Below, in pieces: positions 1 to 7,838 of a DNA stretch of 64,000 nucleotides. The first letter of the stretch is position 1. The number at the start of each line of letters is the position of its first letter. The DNA comes from Streptomyces venezuelae (lineage in GTDB: Bacteria > Actinomycetota > Actinomycetes > Streptomycetales > Streptomycetaceae), in the NCBI RefSeq assembly GCF_008642275.1, contig NZ_CP029189.1:4686501-4750500 (forward strand), read 5' to 3'. Both the position numbers and the translations under genes were made by a program. The notes under the pieces were generated by a model. It saw only the letters and a program-made list of their open reading frames with translations. It did no database searches and was not told the origin of the DNA.

Positions 1-188
1 AGGTCCTGGTCGGGCCCCGGGACGCGGATGTCGAGCTCTTCCTGCGGGTCGAATCCGTAGTCCGCGGGGTCGGCGGCGTCGGGGCTGTCCGGCGTGACCA
101 GGCGGATACCGCCGTGCCGGCGGCGGATGTACGGACCGACGATGAACACGATCATGAGCATCGCGAACACGAACCACAGAATCTCCAT
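1..188 (-). CDS. small membrane protein, partial (3' end outside window)
   Basis: The reading frame starts at ATG 188 behind a GGAGG ribosome binding site and runs off the left edge after 62 codons. It begins MEILWFVFAMLMIVFIVGPY, a single N-terminal membrane segment, followed by a basic RRRHGG stop-transfer stretch and an acidic, proline-rich cytoplasmic tail. It is divergent from metB with 78 bases between the starts. No enzymatic motif is visible and I do not recognise a family; a small membrane protein of unknown role is all that can be supported. Confidence 0.7.
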   Translation of the reverse strand, partial: MEILWFVFAMLMIVFIVGPYIRRRHGGIRLVTPDSPDAADPADYGFDPQEELDIRVPGPDQD

Positions 189-266
189 GCCTCCAGCGAA
201 CCAGACCGAGTGCGAAGCAGGCCAATAGGGGGCCCGTCCGGCCCTGGGCGGGCATAGCATCGGACC

Positions 267-1424
267 ATGAGCGACGACAGCCACGAGCACCAGAGCTTCG
301 AGACCCGCGCGATCCACGCGGGCAACAAAGCGGACCCGCTGACCGGCGCGGTCGTACCCCCCATCTACCAGGTTTCCACTTTCAAGCAGGACGGCGTGGG
401 AGGGTTCCGCGGCGGTTACGAATACAGCCGCAGCGCCAACCCGACCCGCACCGCGCTGGAGGAGAACCTCGCGGCCCTGGAAGGCGGCCGTCGCGGTCTC
501 GCCTTCGCGTCCGGACTCGCCGCCGAGGACTGCCTGCTGCGCACGCTGCTCGCCCCGGGCGACCACGTGGTCATCCCGAACGACGCGTACGGCGGCACCT
601 TCCGCCTCTTCGCGAAGGTCGTCTCCCGCTGGGGCGTGGAGTGGTCGGTGGCCGACACCTCCGACGCCGAGTCCGTACGGGCCGCCCTCACCCCGAAGAC
701 GAAGGTCATCTGGGTCGAGACCCCCTCCAACCCGCTGCTCGGCATCACCGACATCGCCGTCGTCGCCGACATCGCGCGGACGGCCGGCGCCAAGCTGGTC
801 GTGGACAACACCTTCGCCTCGCCCTACCTCCAGCAGCCGCTGTCGCTGGGCGCGGACGTGGTCGTGCACTCGCTGACCAAGTACATGGGCGGGCACTCCG
901 ACGTGGTCGGCGGCGCGCTGATCACGGCCGACGAGGAGCTGGGCGCGGAGCTGGCCTACCACCAGAACGCGATGGGCGCGGTGGCCGGACCGTTCGACTC
1001 GTGGGTCGTGCTGCGGGGCATCAAGACCCTGGCCGTGCGCATGGACCGGCACGCGGAGAACGCGGCCAAGATCGTCGAGGTGCTCCAGCGGCACCCGAAG
1101 GTCACCAAGATCTACTACCCGGGCCTGCCCGAGCACCCGGGTCACGAGATCGCCGCCAAGCAGATGCGCAACTTCGGCGGCATGGTCTCCTTCCAGGTCG
1201 CCGGCGGCGAGGAAGAGGCCCTCGCGGTCTGCGCCCGCACCAAGATCTTCACCCTCGCCGAGTCCCTGGGCGGCGTCGAGTCCCTGATCGAGCACCCGGG
1301 CCGCATGACGCACGCGTCGGTGGCCGGCTCGGCCCTGGAGGTCCCGGCGGACCTGATCCGTCTGTCGACGGGCATCGAGAACGCCGACGACCTCGTGGCG
1401 GACCTGACCCAGGCCCTGGGCTAA
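267..1424 (+). CDS. metB: cystathionine gamma-synthase / gamma-lyase family PLP enzyme
   Basis: A 385-residue Cys/Met-metabolism PLP enzyme, full length for the family. It contains the substrate-channel motif YSRSANPTR near residue 53 and the PLP-lysine motif SLTKYMGGHSDVVGG with Lys205. The C-terminal motif SLGGVESLIEHPGRMTHASV is typical of this family. Cystathionine gamma-synthase condenses an activated homoserine with cysteine on the route to methionine; the same fold also serves cystathionine gamma-lyase, and sequence alone does not fully separate the two. In actinobacteria the enzyme next to core genes such as ilvA is usually annotated metB. It is a single-gene unit closed by a strong hairpin. 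Confidence 0.9.
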   Translation: MSDDSHEHQSFETRAIHAGNKADPLTGAVVPPIYQVSTFKQDGVGGFRGGYEYSRSANPTRTALEENLAALEGGRRGLAFASGLAAEDCLLRTLLAPGDHVVIPNDAYGGTFRLFAKVVSRWGVEWSVADTSDAESVRAALTPKTKVIWVETPSNPLLGITDIAVVADIARTAGAKLVVDNTFASPYLQQPLSLGADVVVHSLTKYMGGHSDVVGGALITADEELGAELAYHQNAMGAVAGPFDSWVVLRGIKTLAVRMDRHAENAAKIVEVLQRHPKVTKIYYPGLPEHPGHEIAAKQMRNFGGMVSFQVAGGEEEALAVCARTKIFTLAESLGGVESLIEHPGRMTHASVAGSALEVPADLIRLSTGIENADDLVADLTQALG

Positions 1425-1431
1425 CCCACCC

Positions 1432-1461
1432 GGCCGCCGGGCCCACCCGGGCCCGGCGGCC
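1432..1461 (+). terminator. hairpin terminator of metB
   Basis: Perfect 11-bp arms (GGCCGCCGGGC at 1432-1442 and its complement at 1451-1461) enclose an 8-base loop, 7 bases after the metB stop. There is no T-tract, as is usual for Streptomyces terminators. Confidence 0.7.
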
Positions 1462-1560
1462 TTCCCGGCTGCGCCGCCCCCTTCCCGGCTGCGCCGCCCC
1501 CTTCCCGGCTGCGCCGCCCCCTTCCCGGCTGCGCCGCCCCCTTCCCGGCTGCGCCGCGCC
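1461..1560. repeat. 20-bp tandem repeat, five copies
   Basis: Five consecutive copies of a 20-base unit, CTTCCCGGCTGCGCCGCCCC, start at 1461, 1481, 1501, 1521 and 1541. The last copy differs only near its end. The array directly abuts the metB terminator. Near-identity of the copies suggests recent expansion, so copy number may vary between strains. Confidence 0.9.
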
Positions 1561-1604
1561 ACGTCCAGCTTCGCCGGCGGGGTTTGCGCCTCGGCCGGGC
1601 CGTC

Positions 1605-1735
1605 TCCAGCCCCGCCGGCGTTTGAGGCGCGGGGTCTGGGGCGGCGCCCCAGGAGACCCGGCTCCGCCGGGCACCGGGCTCCGCCGGGCACCGGGCTCCG
1701 CCCGGACCCGCTCCTCAAACACCGGAGGGGCTGGA
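1605..1735. repeat. inverted pair of a dispersed intergenic motif
   Basis: A motif reading CCAGCCCCGCCGGCGTTTGA lies within 1605-1628, and its near-complement (CTCAAACACCGGAGGGGCTG) lies within 1713-1735, so the two can form a long stem. Between them are short tandem copies of GGGCTCCGCCGGGCACC. The same motif recurs at 33949-34231. It sits between the convergent metB and the gene ending at 1777, so a bidirectional transcription-terminating structure is plausible. Confidence 0.6.
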
Positions 1736-1776
1736 GACGGCCCGGCGGGGCTGGAACGGGCCCTGCGGAGCCGGGG

Positions 1777-2031
1777 TTACCAGCCCTCCAGGGGTGGGGA
1801 GATGCCGCTCGGCGGCGTGGCCCAGGGGCGGGTCAGCGAAGCCCACACCACGAAGGCCACCGCGGCAGCGAAGAGCACGGCCCAGCCGAACCTGCGCAGG
1901 GCCCGCCGCCGGCGCAGGAGCCGGTCGCCCCGCGCCGCCGCACCCGCCGCGAGCCCCGTCGGCACCGGCGGGTACGGGCCCTCCAGAAGCCGTCTGACCT
2001 GGGCTTCCTTCCGGTCGGGGAGCCCGCTCAC
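1777..2031 (-). CDS. small single-pass membrane protein paired with sigma-like protein
   Basis: An 84-residue protein whose GTG start at 2031 overlaps the stop of the upstream sigma-like gene in a GTGA arrangement, so the two are almost certainly translationally coupled. An N-terminal soluble region of about 50 residues ends in a cluster of arginines (LLRRRRALRR), followed by one membrane segment (GWAVLFAAAVAFVVWASL) and a short tail. The pairing resembles that of sigma factors with membrane anti-sigma factors, but it is far shorter than known anti-sigma factors and no zinc motif is seen. The role is inferred from context only. Confidence 0.7.
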   Translation of the reverse strand: MSGLPDRKEAQVRRLLEGPYPPVPTGLAAGAAARGDRLLRRRRALRRFGWAVLFAAAVAFVVWASLTRPWATPPSGISPPLEGW

Positions 2032-2459
2032 GCCGCTTCCCGGTTCCGCAGGGCCTCCACGGCCCGGTTGCACAGGACCCGTACCCGCTCCACCGGCATC
2101 CCGAGCTGCGCCGCCGTGACTTCCTCCGCGACCCCCTCGTAGAGCCGCAGGACGAGCACGAGCCGCTCCGGCGGGCTCAGCCGCGCCAGCACACCGGCGC
2201 CGCCGTGATGGCGCCAGCCGGTCCGGGCGAAGGCCCGGCACAGCTCCTGGCGGGTGAAGTCGTACGGATCGTCCCCGCGCAGGCGCCGCCAGTGCGCGTA
2301 CGTCCGGGCCAGCGCGCCCCCCAGCAGCCGCCGGGCCGACTCCCGTTCACCGGTCAGCAGCAGTGCGACATGCAGGAGACGCCCGGCCGCGCCCGCGACG
2401 AAGGCTTCGAACTCCGCGTAGGAGCCCACCTGTTGATCAACCACCCGCATAGTCCACAT
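2028..2459 (-). CDS. SigE-family-like RNA polymerase sigma factor (ECF type)
   Basis: About 143 residues from ATG 2459; an in-frame ATG at 2450 is equally possible and neither has a clear ribosome binding site. Residues 25-80 resemble sigma region 2 (LLHVALLLTGERESARRLLG) and residues 90-140 resemble region 4, with LSPPERLVLVLRLYEG followed by a helix-turn-helix ending in CNRAVEALRN. This layout matches the small ECF sigma factors common in Streptomyces. It is short, and its region 2 lacks the usual aromatic -10 recognition residues, so it may be degenerate. It is the first gene of a two-gene operon with the membrane protein at 1777-2031. Confidence 0.7.
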   Translation of the reverse strand: MWTMRVVDQQVGSYAEFEAFVAGAAGRLLHVALLLTGERESARRLLGGALARTYAHWRRLRGDDPYDFTRQELCRAFARTGWRHHGGAGVLARLSPPERLVLVLRLYEGVAEEVTAAQLGMPVERVRVLCNRAVEALRNREAA

Positions 2460-2507
2460 AGTGCGGCCAGCGGGGCCGTCCCGGTCAATAGGGAGGACGG
2501 ACTCCGC

Positions 2508-3029
2508 TCAGGAAGCGGGGCCGGCTTCGGCCACGGCTGCCATGAGCTCCGACAGCGAAAGGTTGAAGCGGGTCAGCAGACCGGTGAAGGACTCCCGCTC
2601 GCCCTCGCTCCAGCCCTCCGTCACCCGGGCCATCAGCTCGCGCCGAGAGGAGCGGACCTCCTCCAGCCGGGCCAGCCCCCGCTGGGACAGCGCGAGCACC
2701 ACAGCCCGTCCGTCCTCGGGGTGGGAGGTCCGCTTGACCAGACCGCTGTCGACCAGCGGCGCGACCTGCCGGGTCACCGTGGAGGAGTCGATCCCCATGC
2801 CGCCGGCGAGCGCCTTCACGCCCATCGGGCCTTCCAGGTCGAGCCGGTTCAGCAGCAGGTAGGCGGCGCGGTCCATCGAGTTGCGGGCCTGGCCCACACC
2901 GCCCAGACGGGTCTGCTCGGCACGGCGGGCGAAGACCGCCACCTGGTGCTGGAGCGCGTCGAGGAGACCGGCTCCGGCGGGCGCTTCGGGCGCCGCGGGC
3001 AGATCGGAATTGGCCGGGGTGGAAGGCAT
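2508..3029 (-). CDS. MarR-family transcriptional regulator
   Basis: A 173-residue protein from ATG 3029. It has an N-terminal dimerisation helix, then a winged helix-turn-helix: GPMGVKALAGGMGIDSSTVT is the recognition region, and SHPEDGRAVVLALSQRG is the wing (the DxR motif typical of MarR). It probably dimerises on a palindrome in the 290-base gap shared with the divergent ilvA. The ligand is unknown and the targets are not evident. A longer upstream reading frame exists but consists of low-complexity Arg/Gly sequence, so the shorter start is preferred. Confidence 0.85.
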   Translation of the reverse strand: MPSTPANSDLPAAPEAPAGAGLLDALQHQVAVFARRAEQTRLGGVGQARNSMDRAAYLLLNRLDLEGPMGVKALAGGMGIDSSTVTRQVAPLVDSGLVKRTSHPEDGRAVVLALSQRGLARLEEVRSSRRELMARVTEGWSEGERESFTGLLTRFNLSLSELMAAVAEAGPAS

Positions 3030-3318
3030 GGCCGTGGGCTCTCTTCGCGTGGGTCCGACAAGGTTGGGGGACAGAGTACGCGGCCGTGCGGCGGCTCGTA
3101 CGCCTCGTACGAGAACTGGTGCGGCCGGTTCGGCCCCCCGCGCCGCCGGTGTCCCGGATGGCGAGATATCGCCCCTCCCGCGCACTCTCCCGCGCCTCTT
3201 TCCGTACGCCCTCCTGCGTCCCCGCCCGCGCCCCCTCCCGCGTCCCCGTCCGCACCCTCCGCGGCGTTCCCGTCCGCGGCACGGAGCCCGCTCCCGCCGG
3301 GGCTGCGAGACTGGCGGC

Positions 3319-4551
3319 ATGAACTACCGTGTGCCCCAGCCCGTCCCCCAGGTCATCCTCGACGACGTCCGGGGGGCCCAGAAGATGCTGTCGGGCGTCT
3401 CGCGGGTCACCGCCATGGAGGGCAGCCGGCACCTCTCCGCGCTCACCGGCTCCCCGGTCCACCTCAAGTGCGAGAACCTCCAGCGCACCGGCTCCTTCAA
3501 GCTCCGCGGCGCCTACGTACGCATCGCCGGCCTGCGCCCCGAGCAGCGGGCCGCCGGTGTCGTCGCCGCGAGCGCGGGCAACCACGCCCAGGGCGTGGCG
3601 CTGGCCTCCTCGCTGCTCGGGGTCCGCTCGACCGTGTTCATGCCGGTCGGGGCGCCGCTGCCGAAGGTGGCCGCGACCCAGGACTACGGAGCCGACGTAC
3701 GCCTGCACGGGCAGGTCGTCGACGAGACCTTCCTGGCGGCCCAGGAGTACGCGGACCGCACCGGCGCGGTGTTCATCCACCCCTTCGACCACCGCGACGT
3801 CATCGCGGGCCAGGGCACGGTCGGCCTGGAGATCCTGGAACAGTGCCCGGAGGTGCGGACCATCCTCGTCGGGATCGGCGGCGGCGGTCTCGCGGCCGGT
3901 GTCGCGGTCGCCGTGAAGGCGCTGCGGCCGGACGTGCGGGTCATCGGGGTGCAGGCGGCGGGCGCGGCCGCGTACCCGCCTTCGCTCAGGGCCGGGCACC
4001 CGGTCTCGGTCGACGAACCGATGACGATGGCCGACGGGATCAAGGTCGGCCGCCCCGGCGACGTCCCCTTCAACATCATCGCCGAGCTCGTCGACGACGT
4101 CCGTACGGTCTCCGAGGACGCCCTGTCCAGCGCCCTGCTGCTGTGCCTGGAGCGGGCCAAGCTGGTGGTCGAACCGGCCGGGTGCAGTCCGGTCGCGGCC
4201 CTGCTCGCCGAACCCGAACTGTACGGCGGCGGACCGGTGGTGGCCGTCCTGTCCGGCGGGAACGTCGATCCGCTGCTGCTCCAGCGGATCCTGCGGCACG
4301 GCATGGCGGCGGCGGGCCGGTACCTGTCCCTGAGGCTGCGCGTGGCCGACCGGCCGGGCGCCCTGGCGGGGCTCCTGGCGGTGTTGTCAGTGGTGGATGC
4401 GAACGTGTTGGACGTGAGCCATATGCGGACCGACCCGCGGCTGGGGCTCACGGAGGTGGAGGTGGAGCTGCACCTGGAGACGAAGGGCCCGGAGCACTGC
4501 GCGGAAGTCGCGCGTTCCCTGCACGGCGCGGGATACAAGGTGATGAGCTAG
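3319..4551 (+). CDS. ilvA: threonine ammonia-lyase (threonine dehydratase)
   Basis: A 410-residue fold-type-II PLP enzyme that converts L-threonine to 2-oxobutanoate and ammonia, the entry step to isoleucine. The PLP lysine lies in RTGSFKLRGAY (Lys61), with SAGNHAQGVA and the glycine loop VGIGGGGLAAG that holds the cofactor phosphate. Residues from about 330 form an ACT-like regulatory domain (LRVADRPGALAGLLAVLS), which suggests allosteric control. The start ATG 3319 gives the expected N-terminus. It is divergent from the MarR gene. Serine is a likely alternative substrate. Confidence 0.92.
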   Translation: MNYRVPQPVPQVILDDVRGAQKMLSGVSRVTAMEGSRHLSALTGSPVHLKCENLQRTGSFKLRGAYVRIAGLRPEQRAAGVVAASAGNHAQGVALASSLLGVRSTVFMPVGAPLPKVAATQDYGADVRLHGQVVDETFLAAQEYADRTGAVFIHPFDHRDVIAGQGTVGLEILEQCPEVRTILVGIGGGGLAAGVAVAVKALRPDVRVIGVQAAGAAAYPPSLRAGHPVSVDEPMTMADGIKVGRPGDVPFNIIAELVDDVRTVSEDALSSALLLCLERAKLVVEPAGCSPVAALLAEPELYGGGPVVAVLSGGNVDPLLLQRILRHGMAAAGRYLSLRLRVADRPGALAGLLAVLSVVDANVLDVSHMRTDPRLGLTEVEVELHLETKGPEHCAEVARSLHGAGYKVMS

Positions 4552-4702
4552 GCGGACACCCCCAGGGGACGTCCCCGACTTCACGGCCGTCCCGGGACAT
4601 CCCCCGTTCGGCCGAGCAGGACCTGCCCGGCACCCATAGGATTTGCCTAGAAATGCCCTGAACATCCTGATTCTACTGGCCCGATTCACTGGGAGAATCC
4701 AT

Positions 4703-5725
4703 ATGCCAGGCGCTATCTACGCCGAAGGTCTGGTCAAGACCTTCGGCGATGTACGGGCTCTCGACGGCGTGGACCTCGATGTCCCCGAAGGCACCGTCCT
4801 GGGTCTGCTCGGCCCGAACGGCGCGGGCAAGACCACGACCGTACGTGTCCTGACCACCCTCCTGCGGCCCGACAGCGGAAAGGCCGTCGTCGCGGGCACA
4901 GACGTGCTCAAGCACCCCAACGAGGTCCGGCGGGCCATCGGCCTGTCCGGCCAGTTCGCGGCCGTCGACGAGTACCTGACCGGCCGCGAGAACCTCCAGA
5001 TGGTCGGCCAGCTCTACCAGATGAAGGCCAAGGCGGCCAAGGCCCGGGCCACCGAGCTCCTCGAACGCTTCAACCTCTCCGACGCGGCGGACCGCACCGC
5101 CAAGACGTACTCCGGCGGCATGCGCAGGCGCCTGGACCTCGCGGCCGCCCTCGTCGTCAGCCCGCCCGTGATGTTCATGGACGAGCCGACCACCGGACTC
5201 GACCCCCGCAACCGCCAGCAGCTGTGGGGCATCATCCAGGAACTGGTCGCAGGCGGCACCACCCTGCTCCTGACCACCCAGTACCTGGAGGAGGCCGACC
5301 ACCTCGCGCACGACATCTGCGTGGTCGACCACGGCAAGGTCATCGCCCGCGGCACCTCCGACCAGCTCAAGGCCCGTACCGGCGGCGAGCGCGTGGAGGT
5401 CGTCGTCCACGAGCGGCAGCACATCACCACCGCGCGCGAGGTGCTCGCCGGCTTCGGCAAGGGCGAGACCACGGTCGAGGAGCACACCCGCAAACTGACC
5501 GTGCCCGTGTCGGGCGGCGCCAAGCTGCTCGCCGAGGTCATCCGCGAACTCGACGGCCGGGGCATCGAGATCGACGACATAGGCCTGCGCCGTCCCACCC
5601 TCGACGACGTGTTCATCTCCCTGACCGGGCACGCCGCGGAACGCACCGCGGACGAGAACGGCGACACGCCGGCCGCTCCCGGCGCCAAGGACCGCAAGGC
5701 GGCCCGCAAGGAGGTGGCGAAGTGA
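4703..5725 (+). CDS. DrrA-type ABC transporter ATP-binding protein
   Basis: A 340-residue ATPase subunit of a two-gene exporter. Walker A is GPNGAGKTT (residues 37-45), the signature is YSGGMRRR (about 136), and Walker B is VMFMDEPTTGLD (about 156). The C-terminal region after residue 225, including RRPTLDDVFISLTG, is the extension characteristic of the daunorubicin-resistance (DrrA) subfamily. ATG 4703 is preceded by GGGAG. The stop overlaps the permease start by 4 bases. DrrAB-like pairs export hydrophobic drugs or lipids; with no biosynthetic cluster nearby the substrate cannot be named. Confidence 0.9.
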   Translation: MPGAIYAEGLVKTFGDVRALDGVDLDVPEGTVLGLLGPNGAGKTTTVRVLTTLLRPDSGKAVVAGTDVLKHPNEVRRAIGLSGQFAAVDEYLTGRENLQMVGQLYQMKAKAAKARATELLERFNLSDAADRTAKTYSGGMRRRLDLAAALVVSPPVMFMDEPTTGLDPRNRQQLWGIIQELVAGGTTLLLTTQYLEEADHLAHDICVVDHGKVIARGTSDQLKARTGGERVEVVVHERQHITTAREVLAGFGKGETTVEEHTRKLTVPVSGGAKLLAEVIRELDGRGIEIDDIGLRRPTLDDVFISLTGHAAERTADENGDTPAAPGAKDRKAARKEVAK

Positions 5726-6591
5726 CCCTCACCTCCCCGACCCCGGGCGCCTCCCCGCACCGCGAACTCGCGGCGCCCCGTCCGCGCGGCGGAGTCGTCC
5801 AGAGCGTGAACGACTCCCTGGTGATCGCCAAGAGGAACGTCATCAGGCTCAGCAGGATTCCCGAGATGTTGATCTTCGGGTTGATCCAGCCGGTCATGTT
5901 CGTGGTGCTGTTCAGCTTCGTCTTCGGCGGCTCGATGATGATCGGCGGCTCGACCAGCGCCAGCGACTACCGGAACTTCCTGATGGCCGGCATCTTCGCC
6001 CAGACCGTCACCTTCGCCACCGCGGGCGCCGGCGCGGGCATCGCCGACGACATGCACAAGGGGCTGATCGACCGCTTCCGGTCGCTGCCCATGGCCCGTG
6101 GCGCCGTGTTGACCGGCCGCACCCTGGCGGACCTGATGCAGACGGCCCTGACCATGGTGGTGCTGGCGATGGTCGCCCTGCTCGTCGGCTGGCGCACCCA
6201 CACCAGCGCCGGCGAGGTGCTGGCCGGCTTCGCCCTGCTGCTCCTGCTCGGGTACGCGTTCTCCTGGATCGGTGCCCTGATCGGGCTGTCCGTACGGACT
6301 CCGGAGGCGGCCACCTCGGGCGGACTGATCTGGCTGTTCCCCGTCACGTTCATCTCCAACGCGTTCGTCCCCACGGAGAACATGGCGAGCTGGCTCCAGC
6401 CCATCGCCGAGTGGAACCCGTTCAGCGCCACCGTCCAGGCCTGCCGCGAGCTCTTCGGGAACCCGGGCGTCTCCCCGTCCGACGCCTGGCCGATGGTCCA
6501 CCCGGTCTGGGCCTCGCTGATCTGGTCGGCCCTGATCATTCTGCTCTTCCGCACGCTCGCGGTCCGCAAGTACCGCGGGGCGGACGGCTGA
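5722..6591 (+). CDS. DrrB-type ABC transporter permease
   Basis: A 289-residue ABC-2 family permease with about six membrane segments, starting at GTG 5722 inside the end of the ATPase gene. The N-terminal cytoplasmic helix is followed by a segment beginning MLIFGLIQPVMFVVLFSFVF. The ABC-2 signature region includes TPEAATSGGLIWLFPVTFIS and AFVPTENMASWLQPIAEWNP. It should form an exporter with the preceding ATPase. Both end at the strong hairpin at 6607-6646. Confidence 0.9.
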   Translation: MTLTSPTPGASPHRELAAPRPRGGVVQSVNDSLVIAKRNVIRLSRIPEMLIFGLIQPVMFVVLFSFVFGGSMMIGGSTSASDYRNFLMAGIFAQTVTFATAGAGAGIADDMHKGLIDRFRSLPMARGAVLTGRTLADLMQTALTMVVLAMVALLVGWRTHTSAGEVLAGFALLLLLGYAFSWIGALIGLSVRTPEAATSGGLIWLFPVTFISNAFVPTENMASWLQPIAEWNPFSATVQACRELFGNPGVSPSDAWPMVHPVWASLIWSALIILLFRTLAVRKYRGADG

Positions 6592-6606
6592 GACCCGACC
6601 CGGAAC

Positions 6607-6646
6607 GCGCGATGCCCGGCCGGGAGAGTCCGGCCGGGCATCGCGC
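6607..6646. terminator. bidirectional hairpin terminator
   Basis: Perfect 17-bp arms (6607-6623 and 6630-6646) with a 6-base loop lie between the convergent exporter operon and greA. The symmetry would serve both strands. Confidence 0.85.
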
Positions 6647-6681
6647 TCCGCTCGGTCACGAAAAACGGTGACCGAGGGTGA

Positions 6682-7179
6682 TCAGCCGGTGAAGGGCTTG
6701 ACGTCCAGGATCTTGACCGAGGCCTTCTTGCCGTTCGGCAGCTCGTACTCGGCGTCCTCGCCGATCGCCTTGCCCAGCACACCGCTGCCCAGCGGGGACT
6801 GGGGGGAGTACGTCTCGAAGTCCGAGGACGCGTACTCGCGCGAGGCCAGCAGGAACTCCATGGTGTCGTCCTCGTCGCCGTCGAAGGCGATCTTGACGAG
6901 CGTGCCGGGGGCCACCACGCCGTCGGACGCGGGCGCGGTGCCGACCTTGGCGTTCTCCAGGAGCTGCGTGAGCTGGCGGACCCGGAGCTCCTGCTTGCCC
7001 TGCTCCTCCTTCGCCGCGTGGTAGCCGCCGTTCTCACGCAGGTCGCCCTCCTCGCGGGCGGCTGCGATCTTGGTGGCGATCTCCGTGCGGGCGGGACCAG
7101 AGAGGTAGTCCAGCTCCGCCTTCAGCTGGTCGTACGCCGCCTGGGTCAGCCAGGTGACGCTTTCGCTCGTCTGGGTCAC
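6682..7179 (-). CDS. greA: transcription elongation factor GreA
   Basis: A 165-residue protein from GTG 7179 with a GAGGAG ribosome binding site. The N-terminal coiled coil carries the acidic tip motif AREEGDLRENGGYHAAKEEQ, typical of GreA, which enters the RNA polymerase secondary channel and promotes transcript cleavage of backtracked complexes. The C-terminal FKBP-like domain contains SPLGSGVLGKAIGEDAEYEL. Length and motifs are normal for actinobacteria. It ends against the exporter operon with a shared hairpin. Confidence 0.95.
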   Translation of the reverse strand: MTQTSESVTWLTQAAYDQLKAELDYLSGPARTEIATKIAAAREEGDLRENGGYHAAKEEQGKQELRVRQLTQLLENAKVGTAPASDGVVAPGTLVKIAFDGDEDDTMEFLLASREYASSDFETYSPQSPLGSGVLGKAIGEDAEYELPNGKKASVKILDVKPFTG

Positions 7180-7317
7180 GGGTGCTCCTCGTCGGTACAG
7201 GGGACTACAGGCCGCCGTCGGCGGACGAAACCACGAGCCTAACAATTCGGGAAGAAAAGGGGGAGGACCCCAGAGGCTCATTGCCTCGTGAGGCGCCACT
7301 TCAACCCTCTGCGGACC

Positions 7318-7731
7318 TCAGCCGGCGGAAGGCGCCGACTGGCAGCCGATCAGCTCGATCATCGTGGCCCGGCCGGTGGTCTTCAGGGTGACGATCTCGT
7401 CCACCCTGGACCGGTCCTGGGCGAAGGTGAAGTCGGCGCGGCCCACCTCGGCGTGCGCCTCGTTCTGGGAGCTCAGCGAGCAGACCCCGGTGACCGAGGA
7501 GTCCTTGCGGACCTCCAGGTGAACCTTCACCTCGGTGTCCGAAATCACCTGGAACTTGATCACCTCGGCGCTCACGCTCTGTCCCGCGACGTAGTCCCAG
7601 CCGATCCAGCCGACCACGCCCAGCAGCGCCACGCCCAGCACCGATCCGATGATCTTGAGCTTCCGGTCCGCACGCTCGTCCGCCGACCGGCCGTACCGGC
7701 CCTCGGGCAGTCCCTCGCGCACCGCGCTCAT
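7318..7731 (-). CDS. DUF4307 membrane protein
   Basis: A 137-residue protein with one N-terminal membrane segment (IIGSVLGVALLGVVGWIGWDYV) and an extracytoplasmic beta-rich domain containing the Cys pair VCSLSSQ...LIGCQS. DUF4307 proteins are commonly found next to mca in actinobacteria, as here, where the two are divergent across about 107 bases. ATG 7731 behind GAGGA is chosen; a GTG at 7764 would add 11 residues. The function is unknown; the neighbour suggests a link to mycothiol or redox physiology, which is inference only. Confidence 0.85.
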   Translation of the reverse strand: MSAVREGLPEGRYGRSADERADRKLKIIGSVLGVALLGVVGWIGWDYVAGQSVSAEVIKFQVISDTEVKVHLEVRKDSSVTGVCSLSSQNEAHAEVGRADFTFAQDRSRVDEIVTLKTTGRATMIELIGCQSAPSAG

Positions 7732-7838
7732 GATCGTTCCTCTCGCCGGGGACGGCTCGGTCACCCCTGGAATTTTCCGCCCCCCAGTTCGGTCACTATA
7801 GGAGCTGAGTGTCGCGCCGAATCGCAGAGGATCCTGTT

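Noticed and set aside
641..2119. Long plus-strand frame overlapping metB and the following repeats
   Set aside because: It is Arg/Pro/Gly-rich shadow coding of metB continued through the tandem repeats; the metB frame explains the sequence fully.
4703..6591. DrrAB pair as evidence for an antibiotic cluster
   Set aside because: No polyketide, peptide or other biosynthetic genes are nearby; such pairs also occur alone in core regions.
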